Assembly: GCA_029856435.1 (NCBI GenBank)
Contig: JAHQXB010000123.1
Location: 1-60,269, forward strand
Length of the DNA: 60,269 nucleotides
Origin: Candidatus Jordarchaeia archaeon
Lineage (GTDB): Archaea; Asgardarchaeota; Jordiarchaeia; Jordiarchaeales; Jordiarchaeaceae
Direction: 5' to 3'
The notes under the pieces are model-generated. The model had not been told where the DNA came from and made no database searches. It saw only the letters and a list, made by a program, of their open reading frames with translations. The stretch's first letter is position 1. The number at the start of each line of letters is the position of its first letter. This document shows positions 1-8,567 of the stretch, piece after piece. The position numbers and the translations under genes were made by a program.

Positions 1-196
1 ATTTGGTGTCCCGGGCATAAACGGTTAATGAAGTCTTCTTTTCCCCAAAAAAAGCGTTTTTTGCCCTCTTTTTCACGGAGACCAATATAACTAATGATAA
101 AAAACTTTTACAATTTCTTACGCGGGAACAGTTGGGTCGCGCCACTACAACGAATAAGTCAAACTTAAAGGAGTCAAAATTGAACATATGGAAGAT
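1..196. other. Left edge, no gene recognised
   Basis: This stretch lies past the end of the nip7-like gene. It holds short pyrimidine-rich runs (for example around 36-75) and stop codons in every frame I read. I could not assign a gene, an RNA or a repeat. It may be the 3' flank of the minus-strand pair to its right. Confidence 0.4.
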
Positions 197-721
197 TCAA
201 AATGAAACTTTGGGAGGCTTTCTCAATGATGTAGGGCTTTTTGGGTTTGGCTTTTGCTCTCTTCTGAGGAAGTCTCCCAGATCAAAAATGTTTTTTACCA
301 CTACGCCTTTCTCCGCTTCTTGAGGAGGTTGTTTTAATACGCCCAAGCCTAAACATTCATTATGCTTGTTTAAAATTAGTGTGTAATCGCCCTTTTTTGG
401 TGAACCCTCAATACGTGTGATGCCTTCTTTGAATATGTCCCTTCCGCATATGAAAAGCCAGGCAGTCTTATCGTTTACGAAGATTCTGTTTCTGACTTTT
501 TCGGCAATCATTGAAATTAGCGGGAAGCTTGGGAGGAAAACATTATTCCTCAACGCTCCAAGTAGAACACCAGCGTAATAGTATTTTTGGGGGATTCTAG
601 TAGTTAAGTCCTTCAGTGTGTCGTTTAGTAGGAAGAACTTTTCTCCTGCCACATCGATTAAAGCTTCGTTCAAGTCTATTTGGGCGCCAATTTTTTCTAG
701 GAAAATTTTCAAGGGCTTCAC
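197..721 (-). CDS. NIP7-like PUA-domain RNA-binding protein
   Basis: The 174-residue protein matches the NIP7/UPF0113 layout: a variable N-terminal domain followed by a C-terminal PUA-like RNA-binding domain. The PUA part is recognisable from about residue 90, with the run GRDIFKEGITRIEG, then NECLGLGVLKQ and a closing DLGDFLRRE. In eukaryotes NIP7 acts in 60S subunit maturation and pre-rRNA processing. The archaeal members are short proteins of similar length, presumed to bind rRNA or tRNA. It starts four bases after the stop of the upstream m5C methyltransferase, so the two are probably cotranscribed and may act on the same RNA. The lysine/proline-rich last 20 residues look disordered. The family call is fairly firm; the RNA target is inferred. 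Confidence 0.72.
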   Translation of the reverse strand: MKPLKIFLEKIGAQIDLNEALIDVAGEKFFLLNDTLKDLTTRIPQKYYYAGVLLGALRNNVFLPSFPLISMIAEKVRNRIFVNDKTAWLFICGRDIFKEGITRIEGSPKKGDYTLILNKHNECLGLGVLKQPPQEAEKGVVVKNIFDLGDFLRREQKPNPKSPTSLRKPPKVSF

Positions 722-725
722 TAAG

Positions 726-1610
726 CTATCCCCTCTTCTTGAGTTTGCATATGAAAAAGCCTTGGGTTTCTTCGCTAGGCCATATTCGCTTACAGTTGTT
801 TATCATGCTGTCTAATTTTTTGCCAAAAATTTTTGTGGGAGACGCTTCGCCAATACAATTTATGGGTACTGTTTCAAGTTTGAGGTTTTCCAAAGCCCAG
901 TTTATGTTGAACTCATTTTCCTCAGGTTCCAGGGAACACGTGGCATAAACTATTTCGCCGTCATCATTGAGGGTTTTTGTGGCTTCAGCTAAGATTTCCC
1001 TTTGCAGCCTTACGTTCCGTTCAACATCTGTGACGGTTCTCCTCTCAAACCACTGCTTGTCCGTGGCGAAATTGCCGGAGCAAGGTACATCAAGCAGTAT
1101 CCTATCAAAAGTTAAACCAAGTTTCGATGCCTGCGTCGCGTCCAGATGGTATACAATGACGTTTTTCACTCTGCAGCGTTCCAGCTGGTTTGAGAGAGCG
1201 TTAAGCCTTCGCCTCTTAACATCTAAAGCCACTATAGCTCCAGTGTTGTCCATTAAGTCGGCGAGCTGAATGGTTTTTCCACCGGGAGCTGCACAGGCAT
1301 CCAAAACCATGCAGTTCTTTAAGTCAGTGAAGAGAGTTGCGGGAATCTGCGCCGCAGCCTCCTGAATTGAGTAATATCCCAAGAGGTATTCAAATGTCGC
1401 CCCTATGCTGAATTCTGCTTCCGCAACCCAGTAGCCGTTTTCTAGGAAGGGAATTTTTTCAAGCTTGAAACCCAAACCTTCAAGTCTATCAACAATGTTA
1501 ATGCCTTTAGCGTTCATAGTGTTTATTCTAATGGCTTGTTTTGGGGTAACTTCTCTAAAAGGCCAACCCAACTCTATGTAGCGACTAGCAAAAAACTCCT
1601 TTCCAGACAT
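726..1610 (-). CDS. NOL1/NOP2/Sun-family RNA m5C methyltransferase
   Basis: This 294-residue S-adenosylmethionine-dependent enzyme methylates cytosine C5 in tRNA or rRNA. The SAM-binding motif I is clear at residues 104-113 (DACAAPGGKT). The two cysteines typical of RNA m5C methyltransferases are present: C177 in PCSG (motif IV) and C225 in ATCSLEPEENE (motif VI, the covalent nucleophile in this family). The length is that of a minimal archaeal TRM4/NSUN enzyme with no appended PUA domain. A PUA-like protein is supplied by the next gene in trans, which suggests a functional pair. The start is ATG at 1610. Whether it modifies tRNA position 48/49 or rRNA cannot be told from sequence. Confidence 0.88.
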   Translation of the reverse strand: MSGKEFFASRYIELGWPFREVTPKQAIRINTMNAKGINIVDRLEGLGFKLEKIPFLENGYWVAEAEFSIGATFEYLLGYYSIQEAAAQIPATLFTDLKNCMVLDACAAPGGKTIQLADLMDNTGAIVALDVKRRRLNALSNQLERCRVKNVIVYHLDATQASKLGLTFDRILLDVPCSGNFATDKQWFERRTVTDVERNVRLQREILAEATKTLNDDGEIVYATCSLEPEENEFNINWALENLKLETVPINCIGEASPTKIFGKKLDSMINNCKRIWPSEETQGFFICKLKKRG

Positions 1611-1957
1611 TAAACCAACGAAGGCAGCGGGCTAATAAAAGCTTTGCGAATATGAATCTGAAGAGGGTTAAACAATTTCGAGATGGATTCAAGGTATGGA
1701 AACTAAAGTTACTAGGAAAGGATAAGCAGAACTTGTGTTCTGTGTTGATATCAGTCTGTGGATTAACTGCGATGTGAAAAATTTTTCATAAAGGGTACTT
1801 TTGGTGGTCGTCATAATTTTTTCAGCATACCTTTTTTGGAAAATATTTATTTTCGTAAAAGGAAAGATTAGACACCAATTGGCTAGGGAAGTAATCAGAA
1901 ACAATAAAAAAGGGTAGAAATTATTGTTCATGGGCTTCTATTTGAAATATTTTTGGA
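1611..1957. other. Divergent intergenic region
   Basis: These 350 bases separate the minus-strand m5C methyltransferase pair from the plus-strand hdrCBA genes and must hold both promoters. An 80-codon minus-strand open frame (1689-1931) has no recognisable family and low-complexity hydrophobic content, so I do not call it. No structured RNA was seen. Confidence 0.5.
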
Positions 1958-1969
1958 GTGGTGATTTAC

Positions 1970-2479
1970 ATGGCGAAAGCTGACGCAGAAAAAACAGTTG
2001 TAGATACAGAAAATCTGGACTCCTCATTTCTAAGAAAGGTGCTTAAACATCCAGGCGGCGAACAAATTCTCGTCTGTTTCCAGTGTGGAGTCTGCAGCTC
2101 CAGCTGTCCTTTAAGGCTCATAAATCCCGAGTATAATCCTAGAAAAATTGTAAAGAAAACCATTCTAGGTATGAAGGACCAGGTGATTTCCAGCGATTTT
2201 ATCTGGTTCTGTGCGGATTGCAACGCTTGTACCGAACGTTGCCCTCAGGGAGTTAACCCTTCTGAGGTTATGAGGGCTATTAAGAATGTGGCTGTGGAGG
2301 AGGGAATCGTTCCAGCGGCGGTTAAGAAAATTGTGGAGAACTTGGAGGAGCATGGAAGGGTTTATCCTTTGGAGGAGTTCACTCAGGAGGAGAGGGAGAT
2401 GCTGGATTTACCTAAACTTGAACCAGATGTTAAGATTTTCAAAATTGACAGAAAAAAATTGCTGGGTGAAAATTCTTGA
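1970..2479 (+). CDS. hdrC: Heterodisulfide reductase subunit C-like
   Basis: A 169-residue iron-sulfur protein with two [4Fe-4S] motifs, CFQCGVCSSSCP (cysteines near 36, 39, 42, 46) and CADCNACTERCP (near 81, 84, 87, 91), spaced as in HdrC. It would relay electrons between HdrA and the catalytic HdrB. I start it at ATG 1970 because GGAG at 1955-1958 sits about 11 bases upstream; an in-frame GTG at 1958 would add four residues. The helical C-terminal part (EEHGRVYPLEEF onward) matches the other three HdrC paralogues in the window. Its stop overlaps the start of hdrB, typical of translational coupling. Confidence 0.9.
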   Translation: MAKADAEKTVVDTENLDSSFLRKVLKHPGGEQILVCFQCGVCSSSCPLRLINPEYNPRKIVKKTILGMKDQVISSDFIWFCADCNACTERCPQGVNPSEVMRAIKNVAVEEGIVPAAVKKIVENLEEHGRVYPLEEFTQEEREMLDLPKLEPDVKIFKIDRKKLLGENS

Positions 2480-3360
2480 GTGAGAGAGAGTTTGCACTGT
2501 TTTTAGGGTGCACCATACCTGTGAGGTGCCTAGGCTACGAGGTATCTACTAGGAGAGTGGCGGAGGAGCTGGGAATTAAACTTGTTGATCTTAACTTTTC
2601 CTGTTGCGGTTATCCCTTAAAAAATGTGGATGTGATTGCCGCTAAATCTATGGCTACGGCGAACCTAGCTCTTGCAGAATCCAAGAAGCTTAACATACTT
2701 ACCATTTGCAGCGCCTGCGCCGGAACATTGGCTGAGGCTAGTATTAATAGAGAGAATCCGGTGAGTGAACAGGTAAAAAAGGAGTTGGAAAAGCAGGGGT
2801 TAACCTTTAAGGGATTGATTTGGGTCAAGCACTTTGCGAGATACCTGTATGAGGATTACGGTGTAGATAAAATAAGGGAACATGTGAAAAGCCCTCTGAA
2901 GGGTCTCAGGGTGGCTATACACTATGGCTGCCACTACCTTAGACCGTCTGAAATATATGATGAATTTGATGATCCGGAACATCCCAAAAGCGTGAAGGAG
3001 ATTATTGAGGCTCTTGGTGCCACAGTAGTAAATTATGTGGGTCAGCTTGATTGTTGTGGTGGGGGGACTTTGACTTTCGATCAAAAGTTGGGTGTTATGT
3101 TGGCTAAGAAGAAACTGGACAATGTCAGGAAGGCTAATGTGGATGCTTTGGTTTTATTCTGTCCCTTCTGCTCCATAATGTATGACGGTCACCAAAGGTT
3201 TATTGAGGAACAGTTTGGCTGCGAGCCTTACAACATTCCAGTTCTCTTCCTGCCTCAGATTATGGGTTTAGCTTTTGGCATTGATCCGAAAGAGTTGGGA
3301 TTCGAATACAACAAGGTGGATGTACAACCCTTACTGGACAAAGTAGGGGTGAAGGGGTGA
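2476..3360 (+). CDS. hdrB: Heterodisulfide reductase subunit B-like
   Basis: A 294-residue protein with the two CCG domains that hold the noncubane [4Fe-4S] clusters in HdrB. The first has an N-terminal GCT, then SCCGYP and CSACAG; the second has HYGCHYLRP, LDCCGGG and CPFCS. All expected cysteines are present, so it can be a working disulfide-reducing or thiol-oxidising subunit. Its real substrate is unknown, since CoM-S-S-CoB is only expected in methanogens and alkanotrophs. The TTG start at 2476 overlaps the hdrC stop by four bases. It is followed after six bases by hdrA, so 1970-5700 forms a compact hdrCBA operon on the strand opposite to the large Hdr operon. Confidence 0.9.
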   Translation: MSEREFALFLGCTIPVRCLGYEVSTRRVAEELGIKLVDLNFSCCGYPLKNVDVIAAKSMATANLALAESKKLNILTICSACAGTLAEASINRENPVSEQVKKELEKQGLTFKGLIWVKHFARYLYEDYGVDKIREHVKSPLKGLRVAIHYGCHYLRPSEIYDEFDDPEHPKSVKEIIEALGATVVNYVGQLDCCGGGTLTFDQKLGVMLAKKKLDNVRKANVDALVLFCPFCSIMYDGHQRFIEEQFGCEPYNIPVLFLPQIMGLAFGIDPKELGFEYNKVDVQPLLDKVGVKG

Positions 3361-3366
3361 TTCAAA

Positions 3367-5700
3367 ATGATTGGCGTCTATATTTGTGAGTGTGGTGGAA
3401 ACATTGGAGATGTGGTTGACGTTAACGCAGTGAAGGAAGCCATCCAAAAAATTCCCGACGTGAAAACCGTACGAATAAACAGGTTTCTATGTTCTAAACT
3501 AGGTCTTAAAATGATAGTGGACTCTGTCAAAAAACAGAACTTGGACCGGGTGGTAGTTGCATCGTGTTCCCCACACATGCATGAGGAGACCTTTAGAGAG
3601 ACAGTGGTTGAAGCGGGACTAAACCCCTACATGTTTGTACACACAAATATTCGAGAGCAGGATTCTTGGGTCACCAAGGATAAAAAGAAGGCTACAGAAA
3701 AGGCCATAGCCATAATATCGGGGGCAGTGGGCAGAGCGAGAAAATTGGAGCCCCTCCAAAAGACCAGAGTAGAAATCTCTAAGGATGTTATGGTCATCGG
3801 CGGCGGAATAGCGGGGATAACAGCGGCGCTACAGCTGGCAAACTCTGGATACCGCGTCATAATGGTGGAAAAAAAGCCGAGCATAGGAGGCAGAATGGCT
3901 CAGCTCAGTAAGGTTTTCCCCACCCTAGACTGTGCACCCTGCATCCTCAGCCCCAGAATGGCAGACGTGGACAAAAACCCCAACATCACACTACTAACCA
4001 ACTCAGAAGTGGAAAAGGTATCAGGCGGACCGGGAAACTATGAGGTGCAAGTTAGGATTAAGCCCCGAGGAGTGGATGTTGAGAAGTGTTTAAGATGTGG
4101 CAAGTGTGAGAAGGTATGTGAGGTGGAGGTCCCAGACGAGTATGAGGCGGGACTCTATAAACGCAAAGCAATATATTTACCATTTGCACAAGCTGTTCCC
4201 GCCGCTTACACCATAGACTTCGAAAACTGTAAAAAATGCGGGGCCTGTCAAAAGGAGTGCCCCGCCGAGGCCATAAACATCAACCAAGAGGAGAGAGAGG
4301 AGATCTTCAATGTGGGGGCAATAATAGTTACTACTGGCTATGACCTCCTAGATAAGGGTGAGATAGAAAGATACAAGATTGACGAGGAATCTACAATAAC
4401 TTCACTCCAGCTGGAGAGACTTATAGAGAATGAGCTTGCAGCGGGAGAAGTTCTTAAAAATTCCAAGGGTAAACGCATAAAAGACGTAGCATTTATTCTC
4501 TGCGTAGGCTCCAGAAATCCACATAAGGGAGTTTCCTACTGCAGCAAAGTCTGTTGTCCCTACGCGGTTAAGGAAGCGATACTGCTGAAGAAGACTCTAC
4601 CCTATCTCCGCATATGGATCTACTACATTGATTTGAGGATGGCTGGCCGAGGATACGAAGAACTCTACAGACAGGCGCGGGAAATGAACATAAACTTCAT
4701 CCATGGCAAGCCCGCAGAAGTGAGCCTAGACCCAGAATCTGGAAGACTCCAAATTGTGTCTGAGGACATTGACACAGGCCAAATAATAAGAAACTCTTTG
4801 GATCTCGTTGTTTTATGCCCAGCTATGATTCCTTCAAGAGACTTGGGAGAACTGGCGGGCAAGCTCAACATTTCCACGGGTGAGGATGGCTTTATCGCAG
4901 AAAAGCACATTAAACTTAATCCAGTTTCCACCCTAAGGGAGGGTATATACGCTGCGGGAACAGCTCTTGGCCCAAAGGATATCAGAGAATCCGTGGTAGA
5001 CGCCAGGTCCACTGCAGCCCAAGCAATAGAATTTTTGGGAGAGGGATACAAGGATATTTCACCGATAAAAGCTAGACTGGTAGGTGAATGTCGGGGCGCG
5101 GGGGAGTGTGTGAAAGTATGCCCCCACAACGCCATAACATTAAGCGAGAAAACTGGTAAAGCGGAGATAAATATACTGGCCTGTAATGGTTGTGGAGCAT
5201 GTGTCCCCGCATGCCCTAACAAAGCTTTACAGTTGGCTCACTATACAAAGGAGCAAATAATGGAGGAAGTAAAGGGTCTTCTATCTGTACCAACAGAGGA
5301 TATTAGAATAATTGGATTCTTTGGAGACTCTACAGCTTATCCCGCTGCAGACGCTGCCGGCGTATCGCGGCTAAACTATCCCCCAAACCTACTGATTGTA
5401 AGAGTGCCATCTACTGCGCTTATAGATACAGAGACGCTGATAAAAACTTTGGAGATGGGCGCAGATGGAATTATGCTTTGTGAAAATGGAGACACTAAGG
5501 AGGGAGAGTTAACCGAGGAGAATGTGAAGAAAACACAGATGGAGCTTGAAAAGAGGGGAATAGAGAAGGAAAGAGTGTTTTACCAGCCCCTAGCAATTCC
5601 GGCATACAAGTCTCTGCCATACTTGGTAGAAACATACCTTTCAAGGATCAAAAAAGTTGGAAAAATAGGCGTCAAAACTGCGCCTCTCTCTAAAGGCTAA
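3367..5700 (+). CDS. hdrA: HdrA flavoprotein with degenerate MvhD-like C-terminus
   Basis: This 777-residue protein is the FAD subunit of an HdrABC complex. In order: an N-terminal iron-sulfur domain (CECGGNIGDVVDV, then C42 and C67), the FAD Rossmann motif GGGIAG at 145-150, an inserted ferredoxin (CLRCGKC and CKKCGACQKEC), the HdrA CVGSR/YCSKVCC region, and a C-terminal ferredoxin. From about residue 640 to the end it aligns with MvhD (FFGDSTAYPAADAAG, then VRVPSTALIDTETL and GADGIML). Every cysteine that MvhD uses for its [2Fe-2S] cluster is missing. The first C-terminal ferredoxin motif is also damaged, ECRGAGECVKVCP, with Ala where the second Cys belongs. An HdrA-MvhD fusion is known from methanogen HdrA2, so this looks like that architecture with the MvhD electron entry lost. 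Confidence 0.9.
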   Translation: MIGVYICECGGNIGDVVDVNAVKEAIQKIPDVKTVRINRFLCSKLGLKMIVDSVKKQNLDRVVVASCSPHMHEETFRETVVEAGLNPYMFVHTNIREQDSWVTKDKKKATEKAIAIISGAVGRARKLEPLQKTRVEISKDVMVIGGGIAGITAALQLANSGYRVIMVEKKPSIGGRMAQLSKVFPTLDCAPCILSPRMADVDKNPNITLLTNSEVEKVSGGPGNYEVQVRIKPRGVDVEKCLRCGKCEKVCEVEVPDEYEAGLYKRKAIYLPFAQAVPAAYTIDFENCKKCGACQKECPAEAININQEEREEIFNVGAIIVTTGYDLLDKGEIERYKIDEESTITSLQLERLIENELAAGEVLKNSKGKRIKDVAFILCVGSRNPHKGVSYCSKVCCPYAVKEAILLKKTLPYLRIWIYYIDLRMAGRGYEELYRQAREMNINFIHGKPAEVSLDPESGRLQIVSEDIDTGQIIRNSLDLVVLCPAMIPSRDLGELAGKLNISTGEDGFIAEKHIKLNPVSTLREGIYAAGTALGPKDIRESVVDARSTAAQAIEFLGEGYKDISPIKARLVGECRGAGECVKVCPHNAITLSEKTGKAEINILACNGCGACVPACPNKALQLAHYTKEQIMEEVKGLLSVPTEDIRIIGFFGDSTAYPAADAAGVSRLNYPPNLLIVRVPSTALIDTETLIKTLEMGADGIMLCENGDTKEGELTEENVKKTQMELEKRGIEKERVFYQPLAIPAYKSLPYLVETYLSRIKKVGKIGVKTAPLSKG

Positions 5701-5778
5701 GCCTCACCCAACGCAGATATTCCCATTGAAGCTTTTCATTAGCACTAAGGTTATTAGGGCTGCTATTATAGGAGATTT

Positions 5779-6720
5779 TTATATTGGTTCAAAGGCATTT
5801 ATTTTCTCTAGATAGTCCAGCATTTTAAGGTATAGCCTATCTCTTTTTTTGAGAATTTCTTCTTCACTCCGTCCGCCATAATCGTAGAATCCTTTAGATG
5901 TCTTAGCTCCAAGGTGTCCCTTTTTTACCTTTTCCTCAAATATGGGGTGGCTCACTCCGTAACTCTTCATTATGTCAAGCACCAAATCTAATCCGGTAAA
6001 GTCATAAGTTTGAACTACCCCCACTATAGGAAGTCTGATTCCTAGACTGCTCTTCACTGCTAGATCAATTTCCGTAGGGGTGGCCCAGCCCTTCTCCAAA
6101 ATCTCTAAAACTGCAAGGGAGATTTGGTTTTGGATGCGGTTTACAATGAAGGAACGCACAAATTCCCTCAATACTATTGGCCTTTTACCTAGCCTTTCCA
6201 TTAATTCCTTGGCAAATGCGACCACGTCTCCAGATGTCTTTGGCCCGGGAACCACCTCAACTAGGGGAATTATGTGTGGTGGGGCAAACCAGTGGGTTAT
6301 GATCAGTCTTGCGGGCTTTTTGACCTCCGCAATGCTGAATATATCCAACCCTGAAGTGTTGCTGGCCAAAACTATGTCTTCTGGGCACAGTTCATCGAGT
6401 TGAGCGAATACCTTTTTCTTAACCTCGGCGACTTCAGACACCACCTCAATTGCAAAGTCTGCCCCCTGAGCCCCTTCAGCTAGACTGGTTGTGGGATGGA
6501 TGCGTCTCAAAATGGTGGAAATCTCTTTTCTGGGTACACGTTTAAACTCTGCCAGAATACTCAGATTAGACTTTATGAGATTAGTTGCGTGTTCCAGAAT
6601 CTTTTCATTTAAATCTACAAGGCTAACCTCAATCCCCGCTTGTGCAAAAACCTGTGCGATAGAGTGCCCCATTACGCCGGCACCAACAACCAGAGCCTTC
6701 TTAACATTCTTTGCATCCAT
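5779..6720 (-). CDS. 3-hydroxyacyl-CoA dehydrogenase
   Basis: A 313-residue NAD-dependent dehydrogenase that oxidises L-3-hydroxyacyl-CoA to 3-ketoacyl-CoA, or works in reverse. The N-terminal Rossmann motif is VVGAGVMGHSIAQVFAQAG, near residues 11-29. The catalytic region carries NTSG and THWFAPPHIIPLVEVV, with the conserved active-site His in the second. The C-terminal helical domain ends with LGAKTSKGFYDY, as in 3HCDH proteins. There is no enoyl-CoA hydratase fusion. It is convergent with hdrA at 5700 and lies downstream of a second 3HCDH paralogue. The start is ATG 6720 with an AGGAAAG stretch upstream. Substrate chain length cannot be predicted; a lambda-crystallin-like hydroxyacid dehydrogenase is an alternative. 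Confidence 0.85.
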   Translation of the reverse strand: MDAKNVKKALVVGAGVMGHSIAQVFAQAGIEVSLVDLNEKILEHATNLIKSNLSILAEFKRVPRKEISTILRRIHPTTSLAEGAQGADFAIEVVSEVAEVKKKVFAQLDELCPEDIVLASNTSGLDIFSIAEVKKPARLIITHWFAPPHIIPLVEVVPGPKTSGDVVAFAKELMERLGKRPIVLREFVRSFIVNRIQNQISLAVLEILEKGWATPTEIDLAVKSSLGIRLPIVGVVQTYDFTGLDLVLDIMKSYGVSHPIFEEKVKKGHLGAKTSKGFYDYGGRSEEEILKKRDRLYLKMLDYLEKINAFEPI

Positions 6721-6802
6721 AACACATCTTTCCTGACTAACTCATAAAAGAAGCGAAAAGCCCGACCAAATTTTTATTCCCATTTTAGAATCTTAATGTT
6801 TC

Positions 6803-6833
6803 TAAAAAGGTGGGAGGGAGAATTTACCTTCCC
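6803..6833 (-). terminator. Possible intrinsic terminator between the two 3HCDH genes
   Basis: Read on the minus strand, GGGAAGG (6827-6833) can fold onto CCCTCCC (6812-6818) with one mismatch. A run of T follows at 6803-6808. It sits in the 139-base gap after the upstream dehydrogenase and could end or attenuate its transcript. Confidence 0.35.
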
Positions 6834-6859
6834 AACGCCGTCCAAGGAGCATTGTAATA

Positions 6860-7771
6860 TTATTTCTTCTTGGGCTTGATAAACTCTGGAGATGTGAAAT
6901 CGAGAGAGCCTTTCCAGTCGTAGAAACCCTTGCCAGTCTTCATCCCTAGCTCTCCTCTATCGATCATGTCCTTTAGAGCTTGTGGTGGTTTATCATCAGG
7001 GTTGCCGCTCTCATTATAGTAGGACATTTCAATATCATATACTACATCAAGACCTACCGCGTCCATTAATGCGAATGGCCCCATGTTCATACCTGTGAAT
7101 ATTCTCCATCCACGGTCAACGTCTCTGAAGTCTGCGTATCCTCCAGCCCAGATTTTTAGGCACTCCTTTTTTACCGCTCGCCATACCCTGTTAAACACAA
7201 AGCCCAAGCACTCCTTTTTAACCACGAGGGGAACACAATCTATGCTTTCAATCCACGCCTTGCCAGTCTCGAACGTTTCATCGCTAGTTTGGGTTCCTCT
7301 CATAATGTCAACCATGGGTCTCTGGTATATAGGAGCGTAGAAGTGGATGTTTAACACCTTATCTTTTCGCTTTACGGCATCCTCTATTTTTGAAACTGGA
7401 ATTGAGGAACTGTTAGTAGCAATGATTGCGTGGGGTGGGGCGAATCTATCTATCTCTGCGAAAACCTTCTTCTTTAACTCCAAATTTTCTGGCACAGCCT
7501 CTATTATTAGGTCTGCATCCCTCACTGATTCAGCAAGTTTATCGTGGTAAGTGATTTTTTCAAGAATCTTTTTCAGCTTTCCTTTATCTTCTGGCGACAT
7601 GAAGGTAAGTTCAACTGTCTGGGTCACAAATTCCTTTGCGGCTTTGAGGGCCTCAGGACTAATGTCATAGATGCGTAAAGCATAACCCTTGGTTGCCACC
7701 CAAGAAGAAATCTGTTTTCCCATCCATCCTGCACCAATCATAGCAACTACTTTAATCTCCTTACCCAACAT
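6860..7771 (-). CDS. 3-hydroxyacyl-CoA dehydrogenase, second paralogue
   Basis: A 303-residue NAD-dependent dehydrogenase with Rossmann motif MIGAGWMGKQISSW close to the N-terminus, the NSSS motif, the catalytic His in NIHFYAPIYQRPMV and the C-terminal GMKTGKGFYDW signature. The sequence after the catalytic His differs from the usual HFFNPP and from its neighbour, so the two dehydrogenases probably act on different acyl-CoAs or hydroxyacids. I start at ATG 7771, which has GGAGG five bases upstream; an in-frame TTG at 7786 would add five residues. It forms a same-strand pair with the 5779-6720 gene. It lies next to a decayed region and then the large Hdr operon, so Hdr-type complexes flank this pair on both sides. 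Confidence 0.85.
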   Translation of the reverse strand: MLGKEIKVVAMIGAGWMGKQISSWVATKGYALRIYDISPEALKAAKEFVTQTVELTFMSPEDKGKLKKILEKITYHDKLAESVRDADLIIEAVPENLELKKKVFAEIDRFAPPHAIIATNSSSIPVSKIEDAVKRKDKVLNIHFYAPIYQRPMVDIMRGTQTSDETFETGKAWIESIDCVPLVVKKECLGFVFNRVWRAVKKECLKIWAGGYADFRDVDRGWRIFTGMNMGPFALMDAVGLDVVYDIEMSYYNESGNPDDKPPQALKDMIDRGELGMKTGKGFYDWKGSLDFTSPEFIKPKKK

Positions 7772-7953
7772 ATCAGCCTCCAACAAACTTAATTAACAAA
7801 TACGTGTTGCGAGCTATTCACAAGCTGTCCAAATCAACCTAGTATTAGGATGGAAACTAATTTAAATGTTGACATTTAATTCGCAGCACCAGTTAAAATT
7901 AAAACTCTTGAATGTGTTCTATATACCTGCCAATTGTTCTTGGAGTGACTTTT

Positions 7954-8144
7954 ATGCCTACAAAATTTACCGATTCGGAGATTGATTCTGTTATTGTGTT
8001 TAGAGGCCCGCCCGCGTGACTCGTGTGGCAAGAGAGACGCTTGAATCTGGAACTCATGTTTTGCTGCTTGAAGTTCTCAATCCATATATTGACCCTAACT
8101 CGGAAGGGCGAAGGGGAAGAGTAAAGGAACGCCGTCGAATATAA
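7954..8144 (+). pseudogene. Relic of a FAD-binding Rossmann N-terminus
   Basis: From ATG 7954 the frame reads SEIDSVIVFRGPPA and stops. Shifting one base gives VTRVARETLESGTHVLLLE. Joined, the two pieces follow the beta-alpha-beta FAD fingerprint of geranylgeranyl-reductase-type flavoproteins (DVIVVGxGPAGxxxA...GxxVLLLE), with damaged glycines and a frameshift. The rest of such a gene is absent. Best read as a dead gene fragment; a chance match is possible. Confidence 0.35.
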
Positions 8145-8335
8145 CTTTTTATTCCCTCTTGCGAATTTGTTAAAAAATAAGTCTTTTTCGCGGTTTGGTT
8201 GCGATGTCTTCAAGGGTTGGTGGGATGTGTGGTGCAAAGCCTTCCTTCATGGTACATTTCTGCCTTGGAACTCCCAGAGTCACCCATTTAAACCCTGTGG
8301 AAAAGCCAACCAGAACCCCTGAAACAACAATTTTT

Positions 8336-8567
8336 TAACAAGTTCGCGAAGCCCAGAAAGATTATTAGGGACTTCGAGTAGTGTAGGGGGCGCCAACCTT
8401 CCCCTCATTCATTTCTTCCACCTCTTTTTTCTAGGACTCCATGAAGTCCAGTGAGATGTACACCTCGCCCCTTTTCACCAGCTTCTCGTTGTATTCTCGC
8501 CAGTTAAGCTTATCCTCTTAGTGTCCCACCTCTTTTTCTTCTTTCCACCTCTCATACTGTGTTTTGG
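8336..8567 (-). pseudogene. Transposase remnant, IS5-like archaeal family
   Basis: The minus strand reads ERWKEEKEVGH, stop, EDKLNWREYNEKLVKRGEV, then YISLDFMES, stop, KKEVEEMNEGKVGAPYT. A frameshift follows and the reading resumes as SLIIFLGFANLL. This resembles the N-terminal region of archaeal IS5-type DDE transposases, which have the pattern W-x-x-YN-x-x-LV-x-RGE, then MN-x-GK-x-G-x-PY and PxSLI. At least two stops and one frameshift rule out function, and I did not find the catalytic DDE part. It supports past insertion-element activity in the 7.8-9.0 kb gap. Confidence 0.5.

Noticed and set aside
1689..1931. An 80-codon minus-strand frame between the methyltransferase and hdrC
   Set aside because: Low-complexity, no ribosome site, no family features, and it occupies a divergent promoter region.
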